Of a stretch of DNA of 64,000 bases, positions 1 to 11,502 are shown piece after piece (position 1 is the first letter of the stretch; each line of letters opens with the position of its first letter). Made by a program: the position numbers and the translations under genes. This stretch comes from Apiosordaria backusii (lineage: Eukaryota > Ascomycota > Sordariomycetes > Sordariales > Lasiosphaeriaceae): contig JAUKTV010000004.1 of the NCBI GenBank assembly GCA_030549205.1, forward strand, positions 2,356,001 to 2,420,000. Direction: 5' to 3'. The notes under the pieces were generated by a model. The model saw nothing but the letters and a program-made list of their open reading frames with translations, was not told where the DNA came from and did no database searches.

Positions 1-3000
1 AGTGATACCGCCCGAACCATGGTAATTGTGTGTAACGCAAAAATCGAGCAACGGGCAACAACAAAGCTGCCAACGGGCTGCGACTGCGGATGCGGCTGAC
101 TGGGCTGAGGTTGAGAAGCTTGAAAGAAGGATCACAAGTGGGCATTTTGGAGTCAGATACGTTGAGCGTTGCTCCGTCCCGGCGACTCGAAGCGTTCTTT
201 TTTTTTTTTTTTTTTTGAATACTCAATCTACACACCAGGAGATAAGGTGCTCTGGGTTTGTCATGAGAGGGCTGTTCGCCCCAACCCCACTGGAATTTGG
301 GCTTCACTAGTCGAAGCACAAAGAGGCATGTGAACAACTGCACTACCAACACGATGTCTCACATCCTCAAAATCTCGGCAGTCTTCTACCGTCGAGAAGC
401 ACCAAAGACGGATGTTCTAGACTTCACGTCTCGTCTCGGCCTTCTCTTCTTCGTCGAGCCCCACCGACATGTTATTGCCTGTCAAGGATATGCCGACACC
501 AGACTGACAAGCTTCCAGACTCTTTCCCATCTGGTGATACCGAGCTGGGTAATACCCCAGATCTTTCCTCCGGAAACACACACGCTATTAACGTTGCTAG
601 CGGTTGATCACCATCCCCGCCGCTAAAGGTGCCGCAAGTTCTCCCGTCCCGTGCCACATCCAACGTCGACAGGACGCAGGATAGACAGAACACACACACA
701 CCGTTTTGTAGACTATCTTGACCTTTCGTTCTCCCGTCCTTGCATATTCTCGACTTCAAGGAAGGGCACAAGTTGTCCCGACCCGGTCAACCAATTCAGC
801 CCCATCCCAATGCCTTCCAACTTCAAGAGAAACACCAGTCGCCCCGACCCGATCAGCCCTCCCTCCCTCCGTCCCTTATCTCTAACACCGGGTTCCCCCT
901 CACCACCTTATTCGAACCTTGTAATGCCCAAAAAGCCAATTCCGATATAACGGTAGGAGTCTGATATCAAAGTCAGCCCGGGCTTGGCTCGAGCGGCCCG
1001 TCCGACCAACATCCAACGGCTGGCTGGCTGGCTGGCTCACTCCCGACAAGACCCTGATACACACGGGAGAGAGGCGCAGTTCTTTTCAGACCTATCTTTC
1101 TCCTTTCGGTAGTTGGTATTTATTTCTCTGGCTTTGGGTAGCCGTGGTCTGACTATGCCCAGCCCGGGTTGGCTATCCGGGGTTAAGTGCTTACTTGGGA
1201 TCTGTACCCCAGCGGGAGTGAACCTGCTCAGCCGCTCGCTAGTTTAAAACTTCCGACGGAAGTTGTAAAAGAGATGGGTGTTGTTGGCCCAGGATCGGGG
1301 ATGACATGGCAATGGGGGGGAAGATGAATTAATACCTAGATGTTGGTGTTCAAGTGTTGAGGCTGCAAGCAGGCATCCGTCATGAGTGCACATGTGAGCC
1401 CATGACAACACACTACCGAGCTCAGCCTTTGGACATCATTTCATCAGCCTCATCATAGCAAGGCGGAGAAACGTACAAGCATTCCCAGGCTTCAAATCCA
1501 AAACGGATACCTAAGAGTAACCAACAGTCAAAAACGTTCTGGAGTAATGGTAGGTCTGCTCCGTTATCAAGCTGCCTACCTGACCTAAAATGCAGAGTAC
1601 ACGCCCAAAAAGGCACGCGAAATCAACACTTTCTAACCTGATAAATCCTGTTCCTGTATCATGACACCCACATTTCCAGGCACGAAGAGTTATCACTGAT
1701 GATCCCCTGTAGGCCTCCTCCTTCTAGACTATCAAAAAGTTGTAGATCCCACAGTCGACACAACAACCCATCAAAAAACCTGCTCCAACCAACAGCAGAG
1801 ATAAACAAATCCCCATCCCTTTTCGTCCAAAACATTCAAAACGGAACCCCCAAAAGCAGTAACCATCACCATTTCTGTCATCTCCTGTCGTCATGATCTC
1901 CATGTGTGGGCGTGGGTGCTGTCAAATGCAACTCACTGCTGCACTCTGACGTAACGCAGCATTCACCTACACCATCACATCCCACCCAACGACATATGCA
2001 TGGGATGAACACCACCTAACCCTGGCAAAAAATGGCATCGTAGCATTTTCCCATTCCAGAAAACGACGTCAACCGCACATCCCCAAAACAAACATTTACC
2101 CATATATAACAACATGACTTATACGTCCGTCTGCATGAGTGAATTTTCGGACGACTTTGAGTGAGTGCTGGTTGCCACAGGCAAGTAAGCGACAGACATG
2201 ACAGATAGATAACAACAACACCCCGACGCAAGTAGTAGTATGCACATAAGCTACCCTACAAACCAGAGCTGAGCAGAAGATGACAAAAACTCAGAGTTGC
2301 AATTCTATGTAAGGCATGCTTGCACAAATGTCCAAGTTGATTGATTGAATCTGCAGCCAAGAGTAAATAAAAAGGGATATATGAGTCGGAGAAAGAATAA
2401 ATAGCCTCATTTTCATCTCTTCAGTTGCTCAAAAAAAAAAAAACCGGTCGAGGATGCATGTACATACCTAAGGTTAACGGTCATCTTCGTTGCATTATCA
2501 ACCAGCGTTAAGCCCCAAGCCCTGACTCGAAGATGCCTTTTTTTTTTTTTTTACAGACGACGGCGCCGCTATCCCGAGTGAAGTCGACGATAATACATTT
2601 GACAGTGTCAGATCAAGCGCGCGTCGGCAGCATTCAAGCAGACCTTCCGGCTCTGGCTTCGACGACGGTGTAGTGACGATAAAACCGGCCGGACCCGAGA
2701 TATCTCCCTCGCCAACTGCACCAGATCGACATCATACATAGGTATGCCAATAGCGCCCTCAATCTTCCTCCATTACCCACCTCTACCAGACTAACAAACG
2801 CACTGCTAAAACTCAACCAACATCGACATCCTCAACTTCCCTAGCTCGACCGCGAAACCACCATCATGACTCGCAACACTATGCACCGGTGAACAAGCAT
2901 GCTTTTGAAAGAATAGTATTAAGACTGTGTATAGCTGGCACTCGGCCCAACCGGCGACGAGCCACAAGTTTAGTACAGGGCAACATATACAGTTTGCGAA

Positions 3001-3574
3001 AAAAAATCTCAAAAATGCTGAAACAAACAATGAATGCACTCCCTCTCCGACAGACTCCGGCTTTGTTGTTTTTCAACTCCGATGTGGCAAGCAAAAACCC
3101 CAGCTTGCCCCCTCTAAAACCCAACCCGCATTTCAAGATGACATGGCAGCTCTGGCGTCGTCGCTCATTGATGCCAATCCCATAAAAAGCCATGCGTCCG
3201 TCGTCTTACATACCATACCGCCCAACCCGCCCTTTTCCATGGAAGCTGACGCATGCCGTGTAACCTCGCTGGGCGAGTAATCATGAGAAGCCCCGAATTC
3301 GTGATGCAATATGTATTTTTTCCCCGCGTATAACTCCGTAGATAGATACCGAGATGTCATTATTATGTTTATTGAGGGAAACCGCCCCGAGTTCCGCACG
3401 GGAAAAAGAATGCGCCGGCACTCATGAGTGCTGCACTCGCCCTTCGTACACGCTTCGGTCGCAATATTACGAGCCCAGTCTATGGCCGAGACTCTAGCAA
3501 CTCAAGCAGAAGCTTCACAGCGTAGATGGGGCAGGTCGTGTTCACACCAACACGACATCCCCTACCAAGCTGAT
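1..3574. other. Left-end stretch without a recognisable gene
   Basis: No reading frame here has a recognisable domain or convincing splice structure; the short open frames overlap on both strands and are low in complexity. The first kilobase is pyrimidine-rich on the plus strand, like a fungal promoter or 5' leader. Visible landmarks are a T run near 198-216, a GGCT tandem repeat at 1018-1037 and another T run near 2537. It could hold long UTRs or a non-coding RNA, but nothing in the sequence proves either. Confidence 0.5.
1018..1037. repeat. GGCT tetranucleotide microsatellite
   Basis: About five consecutive GGCT units in a non-coding stretch. Confidence 0.8.
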
Positions 3575-4695
3575 TTAGGCCTTGCGAGACCGAGTAGAAG
3601 TACCATTGGTCTTGACGCCGGTGGCCTTGACGTCCTTGCCATGGATGATGGTGCTCGGGTCGGGAAGGGGAGCCTGAGACATTCTGCGGACAGCCTTGCG
3701 GCCAGTGGGGCGCTTGCCGTCCTTCTTGTAAGTGGCGAAGTAGAACGAGATGAAGAGGAAGAGGTACGAGCTGAGGATACCAATTCCGGAGAAGGCAGCG
3801 AACTCCTCACCGGCGCACTCGCCGGCGGAAGGCATCCAGGGCCAGTAGGTCGAAGTGAAGTATGTGTACGACGCGAAGTAGACGAAGCCTTTGACGTAAA
3901 GTTAGTAAAGTCTAACCAAAGTACCGGCGGCGGGTGGCTTGAACTTACCAAGATCAATGACGAACTGGATGATCTGGAGACGGGTGATCCACTCCTTCCA
4001 CCAGATCTTGACGCCACGCGCGCTCTGGAAGTAGTACCAGTACATGACGACATGGACGAGGAGGTTAAGGCAGATGACAACCCACGAAACGGCAGTGGAA
4101 CCAATGAGCTGGGTGTAGCAAAGGAGAGCAGTGGCGCCGTGGTGATAGCAGTGAAGGAAGGTGAGGGGCTTCTTCTTGAGGAAAAGGAAGCAGGTATCCA
4201 GCAGCTCGAGGTACTTGGTGAGGTAGTTCAACTAGTCACTGTCAGTACAACGCCCAGCACAGCCCGGAGAACCAGCGGTCAACTTACGTAGTAGAGGACA
4301 ACCATGGGCTGTGTCCAGCCGCCATCAGCATCGCAAATGGCGAAGAAGAGACCCTTGCGAACAACAGTGGGAAGCATCTGCTCAACGAAGAGAGCGAGGA
4401 GGATACCGGAAATGGCGGTCAGGTAAAAGTTGTGGATCAGGAAGAGCGTCCTGAGCTTGAAGGGCTCGCGGGAGCGCATGTACTCTCGGCCGCCGAAAAT
4501 GATGGCATAGTAGATGACGATGAAGATGCTCGTCTCCTTGAGGGTAGACATGGGAGTCTGACCGGGCTGGAAGCGGAAATCATCAGCGGGATAGCCAACA
4601 ACCGTCTCGAAGGCCTTGTTGAAGATGGGCCACAGGTGGATGCCGAATGGCCGGTCCAGCGTTGGGACCGGCAACTTGTCGAGAATCGAAGCCAT
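3575..4695 (-). CDS. ELO: Very-long-chain fatty acid elongase (ELO family)
   Basis: ER membrane 3-ketoacyl-CoA synthase that condenses acyl-CoA with malonyl-CoA, feeding sphingolipid and very-long-chain lipid synthesis. Exons are 4695-4288, 4231-3949 and 3888-3575, separated by introns with clear GTAAGTT donors; the product is 334 aa. The ELO histidine box HCYHH lies at about residues 163-167 and is followed by GATALLCY, the arrangement seen in yeast ELO2/ELO3-type enzymes. Several hydrophobic segments and a basic C-terminal tail (ending SRKA) fit an ER multipass protein. The ATG at 4695 opens a long conserved N-terminus. The gene is divergent from COX6, with 1.8 kb between them. The exact ELO paralogue cannot be told by eye. 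Confidence 0.93.
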
Positions 4696-6508
4696 TGTGA
4701 AGACAAAACGCGGTAAAATCTATCGTAGTTCTCCTGATTCCGAGGAAGAGCAGTCAGTACGAGGCGTCGGGAGAATGGACATGTACAAAAACACGGTGGG
4801 ACGGTGTGTTAAGTGCTTACCTGTCACGTTTTTGCTCGGAACACGCGGATGGAAAACAAGTGTCCACGGAACGTCTGGAGAAGAGAAATGCCGGTGAAGG
4901 CGGCAGTAAACAACCCAAAGAGAAGAGAAGAAAAAGAAGAAATGTCGCGACACCCAAGCAGCAGGTACAATTAAGCTGATTACCCTGGGGGATGCGCCGA
5001 CAAGAAGGTTTGCGGAAGGTGGTGATGGTGGAAGTTTGGGGCGCGGGAAACCAAATATTTTCAGAAACTGGCAGCTGACACCCTGGCGCAAAAGGGGAAC
5101 TCGCGAACGGGCTAGCCTCAACCACCTTGGCTCATTTCCAGTTCCTGCATGTGAAGTCTCATTTTCCAGCTGACAATTTTTCTGCCGGCCCAATCATCGC
5201 TTGGCATCTCTCGTCTCACCTCGCCGCCCCACACGACACATCGCCAAACCCCGGACCTCGGAATCGAGGATTGGCTTTGTCCGTGTCCGGTCCAGATTGC
5301 GATTCCCAGCAACTCCCAGCATGTGTATTCGAAGTCCAAAACCACCTCTTACATCACCTCACGAAACAGGTCGGGCACGGAGCCAGACGTTCCCTGCGCC
5401 AGTACTGAGTCGTACGGCATCCTCACCACGCTTCGTTCTCTCGGCATCGGCCCCCTTTCCACTGCAGACGTTGCTTGACCGAAACCCACATCTCGGTCCT
5501 ATCGCAGTGAGCGGGGTGGACACTGCTTCGTTGTCCTGTTGCCCAGGCCGCCGTCAGAATCAACAACAACAATTCTCTCGCCATTGGCCCATTCGCTGTC
5601 GGAATCGGCGGGTCGGCATGCCGTGTCTTCGAAAAGTCGGCAAGGCCGGAATGCCAAGCACACGGAGATTGGACGGCCTCTTGGGTTACCATCAGGTGTC
5701 CCGGTCCCGATGCCGCCGGTTCCGGGTGTGCTCGGAGGCGGTGACTGCGTTTTCTGTTCGTTGATGATGTATCTTTTTATTCTTGCGGAGCATCTGTCCC
5801 GCTCCGTCTCGTCGTCTTCCTCTGGATGTTTATAGTAAAGGCATATCGGCACCCTCACGGTCCTCTTCATACCAGCAGACCACCATTACCTACTTTATCG
5901 CCATTCGCTTTCCATGCAAGAGCCCTTCAACACGCGGTATTTGTCCCGCCTCGTAAGTGCTTGCGGGTTTAAACCTTTATTTAGACAAGCCCGCAACGGC
6001 TAGGGGACTTGACGCTAAGAAGTATGCTCATCAAAAGGGTGGCATGTTGGCGGCTAATATAACGTGGGGATGCTCTTTGCAAAATATTTTGCAAGCATGG
6101 GCGATGACATCGACTTGATGTTGACTGCACTTTATGCTACAACCGAGGTGTTGTAGAGCTCAAGCCACTGAAAAGTTGGCGCAAGCCACATAGAGACCCA
6201 CAAAAACGCTCGAGTGATCGGTCAATTGAATATTTATGATGGGCGGGGTCAAGGTTCAACGGCAAAGCTGGTGGGCTAAGCAGAAAGATATGCATAACCG
6301 AAGATGGTTCGATTCTATTAGCCGTCATTGGCTGGAATGCGGCAACCCACGCACACCTCCAAGCTTCTGATCCCGAGTTGACTGCATCAAATCAATCATA
6401 ACCAAGCCACTTCCCGGCCCAGCCCACCGTCGACGTCGAGCTTCCGCTGCCTCCTTCCGGTCTCGGATCCTTCACAGACATCTCCTCTCTCTTTTCAGAC
6501 CTCTCACA
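4696..6508. other. Divergent intergenic region between ELO and COX6
   Basis: 1.8 kb separating two divergent start codons. Open frames on both strands are proline- and arginine-rich with no domain and look like GC-rich non-coding sequence. It must contain the promoters and 5' leaders of both genes. Confidence 0.5.
6327..6331 (-). promoter_or_regulatory. CCAAT box upstream of COX6
   Basis: ATTGG on the plus strand (CCAAT on the minus strand) about 180 bp before the COX6 start codon. CCAAT elements bound by the Hap complex commonly drive fungal respiratory genes. Assigning this one to COX6 is inference from position alone. Confidence 0.35.
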
Positions 6509-7305
6509 ATGTCGGCCTCTCTCCTCCGCATCGCCGCCCGCGGCCCCTCTAGCGCCTTCTTCCGCACCGTTGTTGCCCGGCCCCAGCCTATCGCTGCGCG
6601 CGCTGCCGTCGCCGTCCCCAAGACCTTCAGCACATCGATGCGTATGCGCTCTGAGCAAGCCGAGGAGACCTTTGAGGAGTTTTCTGCTCGGTGAGTGATG
6701 GACTGGCGGGGGTTATTATCTGTCGAGGGCACCCTGGAAGAGCTTGGGAAAGCTCTGAAGCTAGCTTCCTCGACATGAGACATGACGTGACCCTTGTGCT
6801 CGACCCCATATCTGGGCCCCAACCACCAGCCACAGCTGTCTTGATATGGCCCATTGGCTAACATGAAGCTTCACACAGCTACGAGAAGGAGTTTGACAAC
6901 GTCCAGGATGTCTTCGAGCTTCAGGTATGCTTGTTATTACAATCTTGTCGTCATACTCTTCGCTAACCCGAAGCTTCCCCCGCCCTGCAGCGCAACTTGA
7001 ACAACGCTTTCGCCTACGATCTCGTCCCCTCCCCTACCGTCCTCGCCGCTGCCCTCAGGGCTGCGAGAAGAGTTAACGACTTCCCTACTGCCGTCCGTGT
7101 TTTCGAGGGTACGATATACCGCCATACTTTTCATGCGGGATATACCTGCACCGCGAGACAAGAATGCTGATATTGTGATGCAGGCATCAAGGCCAAGGTT
7201 GAGAACAAGGGCCAGTATGAGCAGTACCTCGCTGAGCTGAAGCCCCTGCGTGAGGAGCTCGGCATCGAGCTCAAGGAGGACCTCTACCCCGAGGAGGCCA
7301 AATAA
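6509..7305 (+). CDS. COX6: Cytochrome c oxidase subunit 6 (COX5A family)
   Basis: Nuclear-encoded matrix-side subunit of respiratory complex IV. Four exons, 6509-6690, 6879-6924, 6991-7108 and 7184-7305, give 155 aa. Residues 1 to about 50 form an arginine/serine/alanine-rich presequence with no acidic residue in its first 45, as expected for mitochondrial import. The mature part matches the all-helical COX5A/COX6 family: YEKEFDNVQDVFELQRNLNN, the LVPSPTVLAAALRAARRVND segment and the C-terminal ELKPLREELGIELKEDLYP. All introns are GT-AG; the 46-nt second exon is too short to be noticed as an open frame. The gene is convergent with the RCC1-type gene. Confidence 0.95.
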
Positions 7306-8253
7306 ATGCTCGCCTAGCTATCGACAAACGTTTTTTGTTCTTTATTAGACGACGAATATAAAAAGCCAACCCCCACCGGCTTCACCACCCATCCTTAAAC
7401 TGCACAGCTAGCTTGGACACTGTTCAAACAAGAGAGGAAAAGTTGGCTGCTGCTGGTTCGGTGTGAGAGATTCATCACTATGGATACCAATGAAACTCCC
7501 GCCCGCCACATCTCATTTTTCTGCCTTGATAGAAAGGAAGAAGGAGATACCAAAATCAATGTGTATATTTTCTGCTAGACTCTGCCTCACTGGTGTTTGT
7601 GTACCCATATGTTTCCTGACGTCACGAACGGATTTTACAAGACGCAACCTTGACTTAACTGCATCGGCCAGGCTTGAGATAAGGCAGCGGCGCATTCGCA
7701 CTTGATGCACTGCTATGCTGAAGTTCTGTCCCATGGCCAATTCTTACTCCTGCCCACGCAAACAGTCGCTAGCTTTTACGCGCAACTCATTTCCCCAGTT
7801 CACACACTCAGTCCATACACTCAGCTCATACACCAAATCGAGTACTAAGCTCACAGAATGATAGCAATGTAAGTGACTGCCAGAAGTTACATTTATGAAT
7901 AAACTTTTTCACATGAGATATTCATTACTCAAGTAACAGTATTTAAGAGGAACAGTGTCTATCCCGGGCTCAAGACCAGCACGACTCAGTCAGCTGTCTA
8001 ATGGACCATATGCATCAACACAATATTTGCCAAAGCTTCCCACCTTAGCGAACCAAAATTCTTTTCAGAAAATACAAATAGGAGCCCCTTAGAGGCATCA
8101 AACATTGATTTCATGCGCCCTAGCTCGCTAGTCCTTTACTTCTTTCTCCCTCTTGCCCAAACGATGCCATATCCCAGCTCCAATCTCTCACGCCGCCCAA
8201 ATCAGGTTCCTTTAAAGTTTGAAAACAACTCTCAGCTCAAGATCCAAAACATT
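7306..8253. other. Convergent intergenic region after COX6
   Basis: 3' regions of COX6 (+) and the RCC1-type gene (-). The sequence is AT-richer than its neighbours and no domain is seen in any frame. Nothing else recognised. Confidence 0.5.
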
Positions 8254-9888
8254 TCACAGCCCAACCTCCTCCCCCAAAATCGTAAAGTGTCCGCCAGCCC
8301 CCGCCCAGCTAAACTCAACACCTTCCAATTCCCCTTTCATAGCAATCATTTTCGGAACCTTGACTTCCTCCCCCTTATGCCCCGTCTGATGACTGGCATT
8401 GAACCCCCAAGTGATCACCTTCCCCTCCTCCGTAACAGCAACCCCATGTTCCGCCCCTCCCTCCACCCATCTAATCCCTACATCACCCTCATCCCTAGGC
8501 AGTATCTTCACCGGGCACAGCACAATCCTCGCCCGCCCCCTCTCATCTTTGACAATCCACTCTTTTTCCCACATTCCATCCCCCAACTGCTCTTCCAAAT
8601 CCACCCCCGTAGCACAATTATCTATCCTCCCCCAGCTCCACAAACTCCCATCCTCCAGCAGACACAAACTGTGACTATTCCCCCCCGTCAAAACCTTTAT
8701 CCTCCTCCCATTTAGCACCCCCTCCAACCCCCTCACCCTCCTCGGCTCCTCAACAAACAATCCCCCCTCCTCCCCTCTGTCGTCCCTCACCACCCCCGTC
8801 TGCGCATAATTATCCAACCCCCACCCCCAAACCTCCTTTCCCTTGCCCCCAACCGCAAAACTGTGATCCGGCCCAGCAGCAACATCCACCACCCCCCTCA
8901 ACCCAATCTTTCTCGGCGTGACCGCGCACTCAAGCATAGCTTTCCCCCGTTTAGGGAGCCGGCGCCCAAGCTGCCCCTGCTCGCACCCCGCGCCCCAGGT
9001 GTACACCTGCCCGTTTCCCGTCAGTGCCAACACGTGGTTCCCCCTTGCTGCCAACTTGGTGATTTTGTCGCTGCCAAACGAAATGCGCGCCGGGGTTCGT
9101 TGGATCTCAACTGGGGGGTTGGAAGACCATATTGAAATCCCCTGTGACGAGCGGGTGCACCCCCATCCGTAGACTTGCCCCGCGGTAGAAAGGACAAAGG
9201 TTGCGCTGTCGCAGGCGACGATTTGTTTCCACTTTGGGATTTTCTCCTTTGGCGTGGGGGTGGGGGTGGCATCATCGTTGTTGTTGTTGTTGTTGTTGTT
9301 GTTACTGTTGTCGTTATTGTTGTCGTTATCAAAGAAAATAACCGGGCCGGGGCAGGCCTCCAGCAGGTTGAGATCGAGCTCCTCTCTCTCTCTTCGGTCG
9401 TCTTCTTCTTGGAGGGTGAGGTTCTGGATGAGCTCTTCCAATCGGGCGGCGGAGCTGGTGTCTCGGCCCAGCGCGCCGTTGTCGTTGACGCCCCAGGTGA
9501 GGATGTCGTTGGCGGAGGTTAGGACGGCGCAGTGCATGCCGCCTGCGGCGAGTTGGGTTACTTTTGCTTTGATTGTCGCCGGTGCCTTCTTACGGCGCCG
9601 GGAGTTTGAGGATGGTGGTGGTGGTGGTGAGGAAGGATAGGAGAGGTAGGGGTTTAGTGTTGGGACTTTGACGTCGTCGATGCCGTGCTGGGCGCCGAGG
9701 CCGAGCTCCCCGTTGTCGTTGTTTCCTAGGCAGTAGATCCGCAGGTAGGAGTTGGAGGTGTTATCATCTTGGGTTTGGTGATGAGCTTGGGTTTTGGGCT
9801 TTTTGGCAGGGCGAGAGGCGGTTTGAGGGATGGATCGTTTGCGGCTGGGTCGTGATGGTGGTGGGTTCTCGGGGGTGTCCAAGTCCAT
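8254..9888 (-). CDS. RCC1/PIM1-type beta-propeller protein (candidate Ran guanine-nucleotide exchange factor)
   Basis: Single-exon gene of 544 aa starting at the ATG at 9888. Residues 1-40 carry a bipartite basic patch (SRKRSIPQ...RPAKKPK) like the nuclear signal of fungal PIM1/PRP20. Seven RCC1-like blades follow, with signatures such as GNNDNGELGLG, TWGVNDNGALGRDT, YTWGAGCEQGQLGRRLP, GWGLDNYAQTG, WSWGRIDNCATG and ITWGFNASHQTG. The GALGRDT and QLGRR segments and the order of blades match RCC1/PIM1 RanGEFs, which load GTP on Ran at chromatin. A poly-Asn/Asp and Thr-Pro insert, encoded by a GTT-type microsatellite on the plus strand, interrupts blade 2 and is unusual. It could be a paralogue rather than the essential RanGEF. 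Confidence 0.75.
   Translation of the reverse strand: MDLDTPENPPPSRPSRKRSIPQTASRPAKKPKTQAHHQTQDDNTSNSYLRIYCLGNNDNGELGLGAQHGIDDVKVPTLNPYLSYPSSPPPPPSSNSRRRKKAPATIKAKVTQLAAGGMHCAVLTSANDILTWGVNDNGALGRDTSSAARLEELIQNLTLQEEDDRREREELDLNLLEACPGPVIFFDNDNNNDNSNNNNNNNNNDDATPTPTPKEKIPKWKQIVACDSATFVLSTAGQVYGWGCTRSSQGISIWSSNPPVEIQRTPARISFGSDKITKLAARGNHVLALTGNGQVYTWGAGCEQGQLGRRLPKRGKAMLECAVTPRKIGLRGVVDVAAGPDHSFAVGGKGKEVWGWGLDNYAQTGVVRDDRGEEGGLFVEEPRRVRGLEGVLNGRRIKVLTGGNSHSLCLLEDGSLWSWGRIDNCATGVDLEEQLGDGMWEKEWIVKDERGRARIVLCPVKILPRDEGDVGIRWVEGGAEHGVAVTEEGKVITWGFNASHQTGHKGEEVKVPKMIAMKGELEGVEFSWAGAGGHFTILGEEVGL
9277..9303. repeat. GTT trinucleotide microsatellite inside the RCC1-type gene
   Basis: Nine consecutive GTT units on the plus strand. 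Read on the minus strand in frame, they encode a run of asparagines within the RCC1-type protein, so length changes stay in frame. Confidence 0.85.
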
Positions 9889-10779
9889 GATTGCCAGAAT
9901 TGTTGATCAGCTCAGAAGATGTGATTAGGTAGGTGGTGCTGGTGAGAAGATGCTGTCAGGAGGAGATTCCAGCTAGGTTTGGTGATTAAACCTGGCTGAA
10001 GTGGGCTTTTTTGAGTTGGCTGGTGGCCGCCTCGCACCACAGAAAACACCGGAAAAGCTCAACAATTGTCAGTGCTCGTATTTACTGAACACAATTCCAG
10101 CTAGGTGTTTGGATGACTGAGCAAAAAGGGACCTTGTATGGCTCAAGTTCTGTAATCGACGATACAAAGATATAAATATTGAACTTTCTAACACAGCTAT
10201 ATGAAGGAAAAATGATTAACAAATATTGACTACAAAGATTGCGGGCAAATCTCCCTGGGGAGCAGGCATCCGCTGAAAGAGCGAGCATAAAGTGCGATGT
10301 TGGCCCTTGTTTGTTTGACTGGGTGTTTTGATGCACACTGCCATGGCAGAGGGTCGGACTTCAAAAGAAATATTAGATTTTGGAACTTACGAAGATGCTG
10401 CAAGAGGAAGAGTGTAGGCTGAATATCAGTTCTGAAGGGGTTCCCAAATATCCTCCATGCACTTTCCCCCTTTTCCTGCCGTCAACACCATTAAGTCAGC
10501 CTCCCATAAATTCCACAGCCATGATGGACCACAAAACAGTGATTACAAAGAATGAAAGGCTGTGCCGTGAAGAAAGAGTCAAAAATCAGGCACCCACCCG
10601 CCAGCCAGCCAATGAGCGTCCCCTACTTACATGCATTTGCCCTTTTTGGGATTTGGTCCATCAGTGTTGAGTTAACCAACAAACCCGAGCTCCCACAGTT
10701 CAAGCAGCATTTGATTCTAAAGCTTTTATCTTCATTCTATTAAGGAGCCAGCAAGAAATTACGAGGTAGTAGGTCACAT
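9889..10779. other. Intergenic region upstream of the RCC1-type gene
   Basis: About 0.9 kb containing the promoter of the RCC1-type gene on its left. No domain-bearing frame is seen. Confidence 0.45.
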
Positions 10780-11046
10780 GAATTCACCATTGTAAGTCGT
10801 TGTCAGGTTGAGACGGATGGCTATCAGGGTGTAGAGCCGTGGGTCATCCCAGCCTCGGACATGCTTTGTCATCCACCAGCTGCTTCAGCGCCCGTTTGCT
10901 CATAACAGTGCCGGCAACATTGAGGCGACCATACTTGCGCTGCATCGGCTCGTAGACACCAAGGGTCTTGTTTAGCCATTCGTAGCTCTCGCGGGCGGTA
11001 ATGAACTCAGTGGTGCAGAGACTGTGTGTGATCCCTTCGAAGCTGT
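10780..11046 (-). pseudogene. Glutaminyl-tRNA synthetase fragment (class I, catalytic core)
   Basis: Read on the minus strand from 11046, the frame gives FEGITHSLCTTEFITARESY, then EWLNKTLGVYEPMQRKYGRL and MSKRALKQLV. These match the catalytic core of fungal cytosolic GlnRS, including the MSK (KMSKS-like) loop. A one-base insertion in the A-run near 10870 then shifts the frame; the next frame continues with the conserved VRGWDDPRLYTLIAIR and homology stops near 10805. A plausible AG acceptor precedes the fragment, so it resembles one exon of the gene. Both ends are missing and no other GlnRS sequence lies nearby, so this is a stray, broken copy and not a working gene. Confidence 0.85.
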
Positions 11047-11502
11047 CACAAAGGCAGTGAGAAAAGTCAGAAAAATTTGCAGACCTCTCAGTACAAATTT
11101 ATTGCTGCCAAATCTAATTCGGGTTAAACTGCGATTTATGTTTCGAGTTTGACACGGGTGCTTATATTTACTATTGCTTCCCACAGTATGCAACAATTTT
11201 CATTCCTCTTTTTATATCTAAGCCAGCCAGCCCCTTTGACTGTGCCAGTTGTCGGTTCACCATCCCAAAAACTCCTCAATACAACAAACATAAAAACTAC
11301 CATAGGTATATAAAAACAACAGTTCGAACAGGACGACGCAGAACACTTGAACTCAACCCGAACATGCCATCCATGCAAACAATCCAGCCTAACCTCAGCC
11401 AAGCCAAGGTCAAAGTCATCGAAACACATTCACATTCCTTCCTCTCTGCCCAGACATCATACTCAAATAACTCATCTGCCTCGCCTGCCGTGACTGCAAG
11501 CC
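11047..11502. other. Intergenic region between GlnRS fragment and VPS54 3' end
   Basis: About 450 bp with no recognisable domain in any frame. It would contain the VPS54 3' UTR. Confidence 0.4.

Noticed and set aside
3428..4291. 287-codon plus-strand frame across the ELO gene
   Set aside because: Antisense shadow that spans ELO introns; no domain, whereas the minus strand has the HCYHH box and good splice sites.
6301..6330. GGTTCGATTC as the T-arm of a tRNA
   Set aside because: No matching T-stem, acceptor stem, D-arm or anticodon arm can be formed around it.
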